DNA of 64,000 nt from Heterodera schachtii (taxonomy: Eukaryota > Nematoda > Chromadorea > Rhabditida > Heteroderidae). Numbering within the stretch: position 1 is the first letter of the stretch; each line of letters starts with the position of its first letter. Made by a program: the position numbers and the translations under genes. The notes under the pieces are model-generated. The model did not search any database and was not told the origin of the DNA. It saw only the letters and a program-made list of their open reading frames with translations. This document shows, piece after piece, positions 63,545 through 64,000 of this stretch. The stretch covers positions 202,751 through 266,750 of the forward strand of contig SIJG01000057.1 in assembly GCA_023374025.1 (NCBI GenBank). Reading direction: 5' to 3'.

Positions 63545-63745
63545 CCTAAGTCTGTAATGGAAGAATCCGAAAGAATTTTTTTGCGGAAACGAATCTCTGA
63601 AGAGTTACAAACCCGGGACTGAATTGGCCAAATGGCTTTGGGACTGAACCGTCCACTGACTTAAAAAGCATGGATTTGGGACAAAATGAATATGAATCGA
63701 TTAGCACGGTCTGCTAATAAAGAATCCGAAAGAATTTTTAGATAA
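63545..63745. repeat. Diverged direct repeat, 159-bp spacing
   Basis: AAGAATCCGAAAGAATTTTT is at 63561-63580 and again at 63720-63739. The bases before each (ATCGAT.AGC then GTCTG) also match. Two units of an old tandem or dispersed repeat. It has no protein frame. Confidence 0.7.
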
Positions 63746-63846
63746 AAAAGAAATTGACAAAAGTTATGGGTCCTCAAAAATATCAGAAACTGACTTTGAT
63801 TAAAAAATTAATTTAGGTGAGCCAAAAAAACTTATCTGTTTTTGAA

Positions 63847-63874
63847 CTTCGCAAAAGGGAGCGAGCATGCGAAG
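63847..63874. other. Small hairpin CTTCGCA/TGCGAAG
   Basis: CTTCGCA at 63847-63853 pairs with TGCGAAG at 63868-63874 at the start of the GC-rich terminal block. Confidence 0.5.
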
Positions 63875-63891
63875 TGGGGCGAGACGGAGGG

Positions 63892-63995
63892 CGGAGGAAA
63901 AAGTCTGACGAGCGCCACAGGCGGTTGACTGCGGGGGCCCGAAGGGCCCCCGCCAATCAGTTAACCGCCTGCGGATCACGCGCGGACTTCTTCCG
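63892..63995. repeat. GC-rich palindrome, about 50-bp arms, at window edge
   Basis: The left arm contains AGGCGGTTGACTG and GCGGGGGCCC. The loop is GAA at 63941-63943. The right arm contains GGGCCCCCGC and CAGTTAACCGCCT. The outer GGA(GG)AAAAAGTC pairs with GACTTCTTCC. It would form a strong cruciform or RNA hairpin. It starts abruptly after AT-rich DNA and may belong to a larger foldback element continuing past 64000. Confidence 0.8.
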
Positions 63996-64000
63996 TAGCC

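Noticed and set aside
1..64000. CRISPR arrays, bacterial operons, rRNA, organelle genes
   Set aside because: No regularly spaced short repeats, no long GC-consistent frames, and no rRNA-like conserved words were seen.

Overview
The window is very AT-rich (about four-fifths A+T by eye), with long homopolymer runs, microsatellites and dispersed repeats. I find no gene I can name with confidence. There is no ribosome-binding-site/operon pattern, no rRNA, no intact tRNA and no CRISPR array. The longest open frames are all explained by purine/pyrimidine tracts, minisatellites or mobile-element bodies. The composition, the 8-bp target-site duplications (TSDs), the tRNA-like repeat heads and one intron-like splice acceptor suggest intergenic or intronic nuclear DNA of a GC-poor eukaryote. 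An invertebrate animal seems most likely, but the taxon cannot be fixed from this window.

The best-supported content is non-autonomous DNA transposons of the hAT type (terminal inverted repeats, TIRs, plus 8-bp TSDs). Five have perfect TSDs: 6221-6850, 22910-23289, 49041-49316, 51635-52828 and 62277-62903. Another nearly complete copy lies at 57605-58190. Truncated or decayed relatives lie at 698-868, 10969-11205, 16018-16130, 19595-19960 and 59762-60121. No transposase gene is present. Three subfamilies share one core but carry different subterminal motif arrays (AAAATATGCA, AAAATAGTTGC, AAAATAGTGGC), which looks like diversification of transposase-binding sites on a common chassis.

Layout. 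1-5.1 kb: AT-rich, with a small GC-rich element, a short GC-balanced open frame (1286-1390) and a mixed-composition block (4131-4740). 5.1-7.9 kb and 11.2-14.0 kb: two direct copies of a segment of about 2.8 kb. The first copy contains a hAT insertion and the second preserves the empty site. A diverged third copy of part of it lies near 19.1-19.5 kb. 14-24 kb: AT-rich DNA with a foldback element (16.8-17.1 kb) and a long-TIR element (22.9 kb). 24-25.1 kb: an inverted pair of a dispersed repeat (here family B) that recurs at 5.8, 12.5, 35.5 and 47.2 kb and is linked to AG/CT tracts. 25-35.5 kb: AT-rich with no gene seen. 36.0-36.45 kb: a pyrimidine minisatellite with a 60-bp higher-order period, followed by a tRNA-like (SINE-head) relic. 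37-49 kb: AT-rich, with a 94-bp GC-rich candidate exon at 43807-43900. 49-64 kb: the densest mobile-element region, ending in a large purine tract (62.96-63.33 kb) and a GC-rich palindrome cut by the window edge.

Nothing here works together as a pathway. The biology of the window is the history of its repeats. Features listed as candidate exons are low-confidence, and no function is asserted for them.
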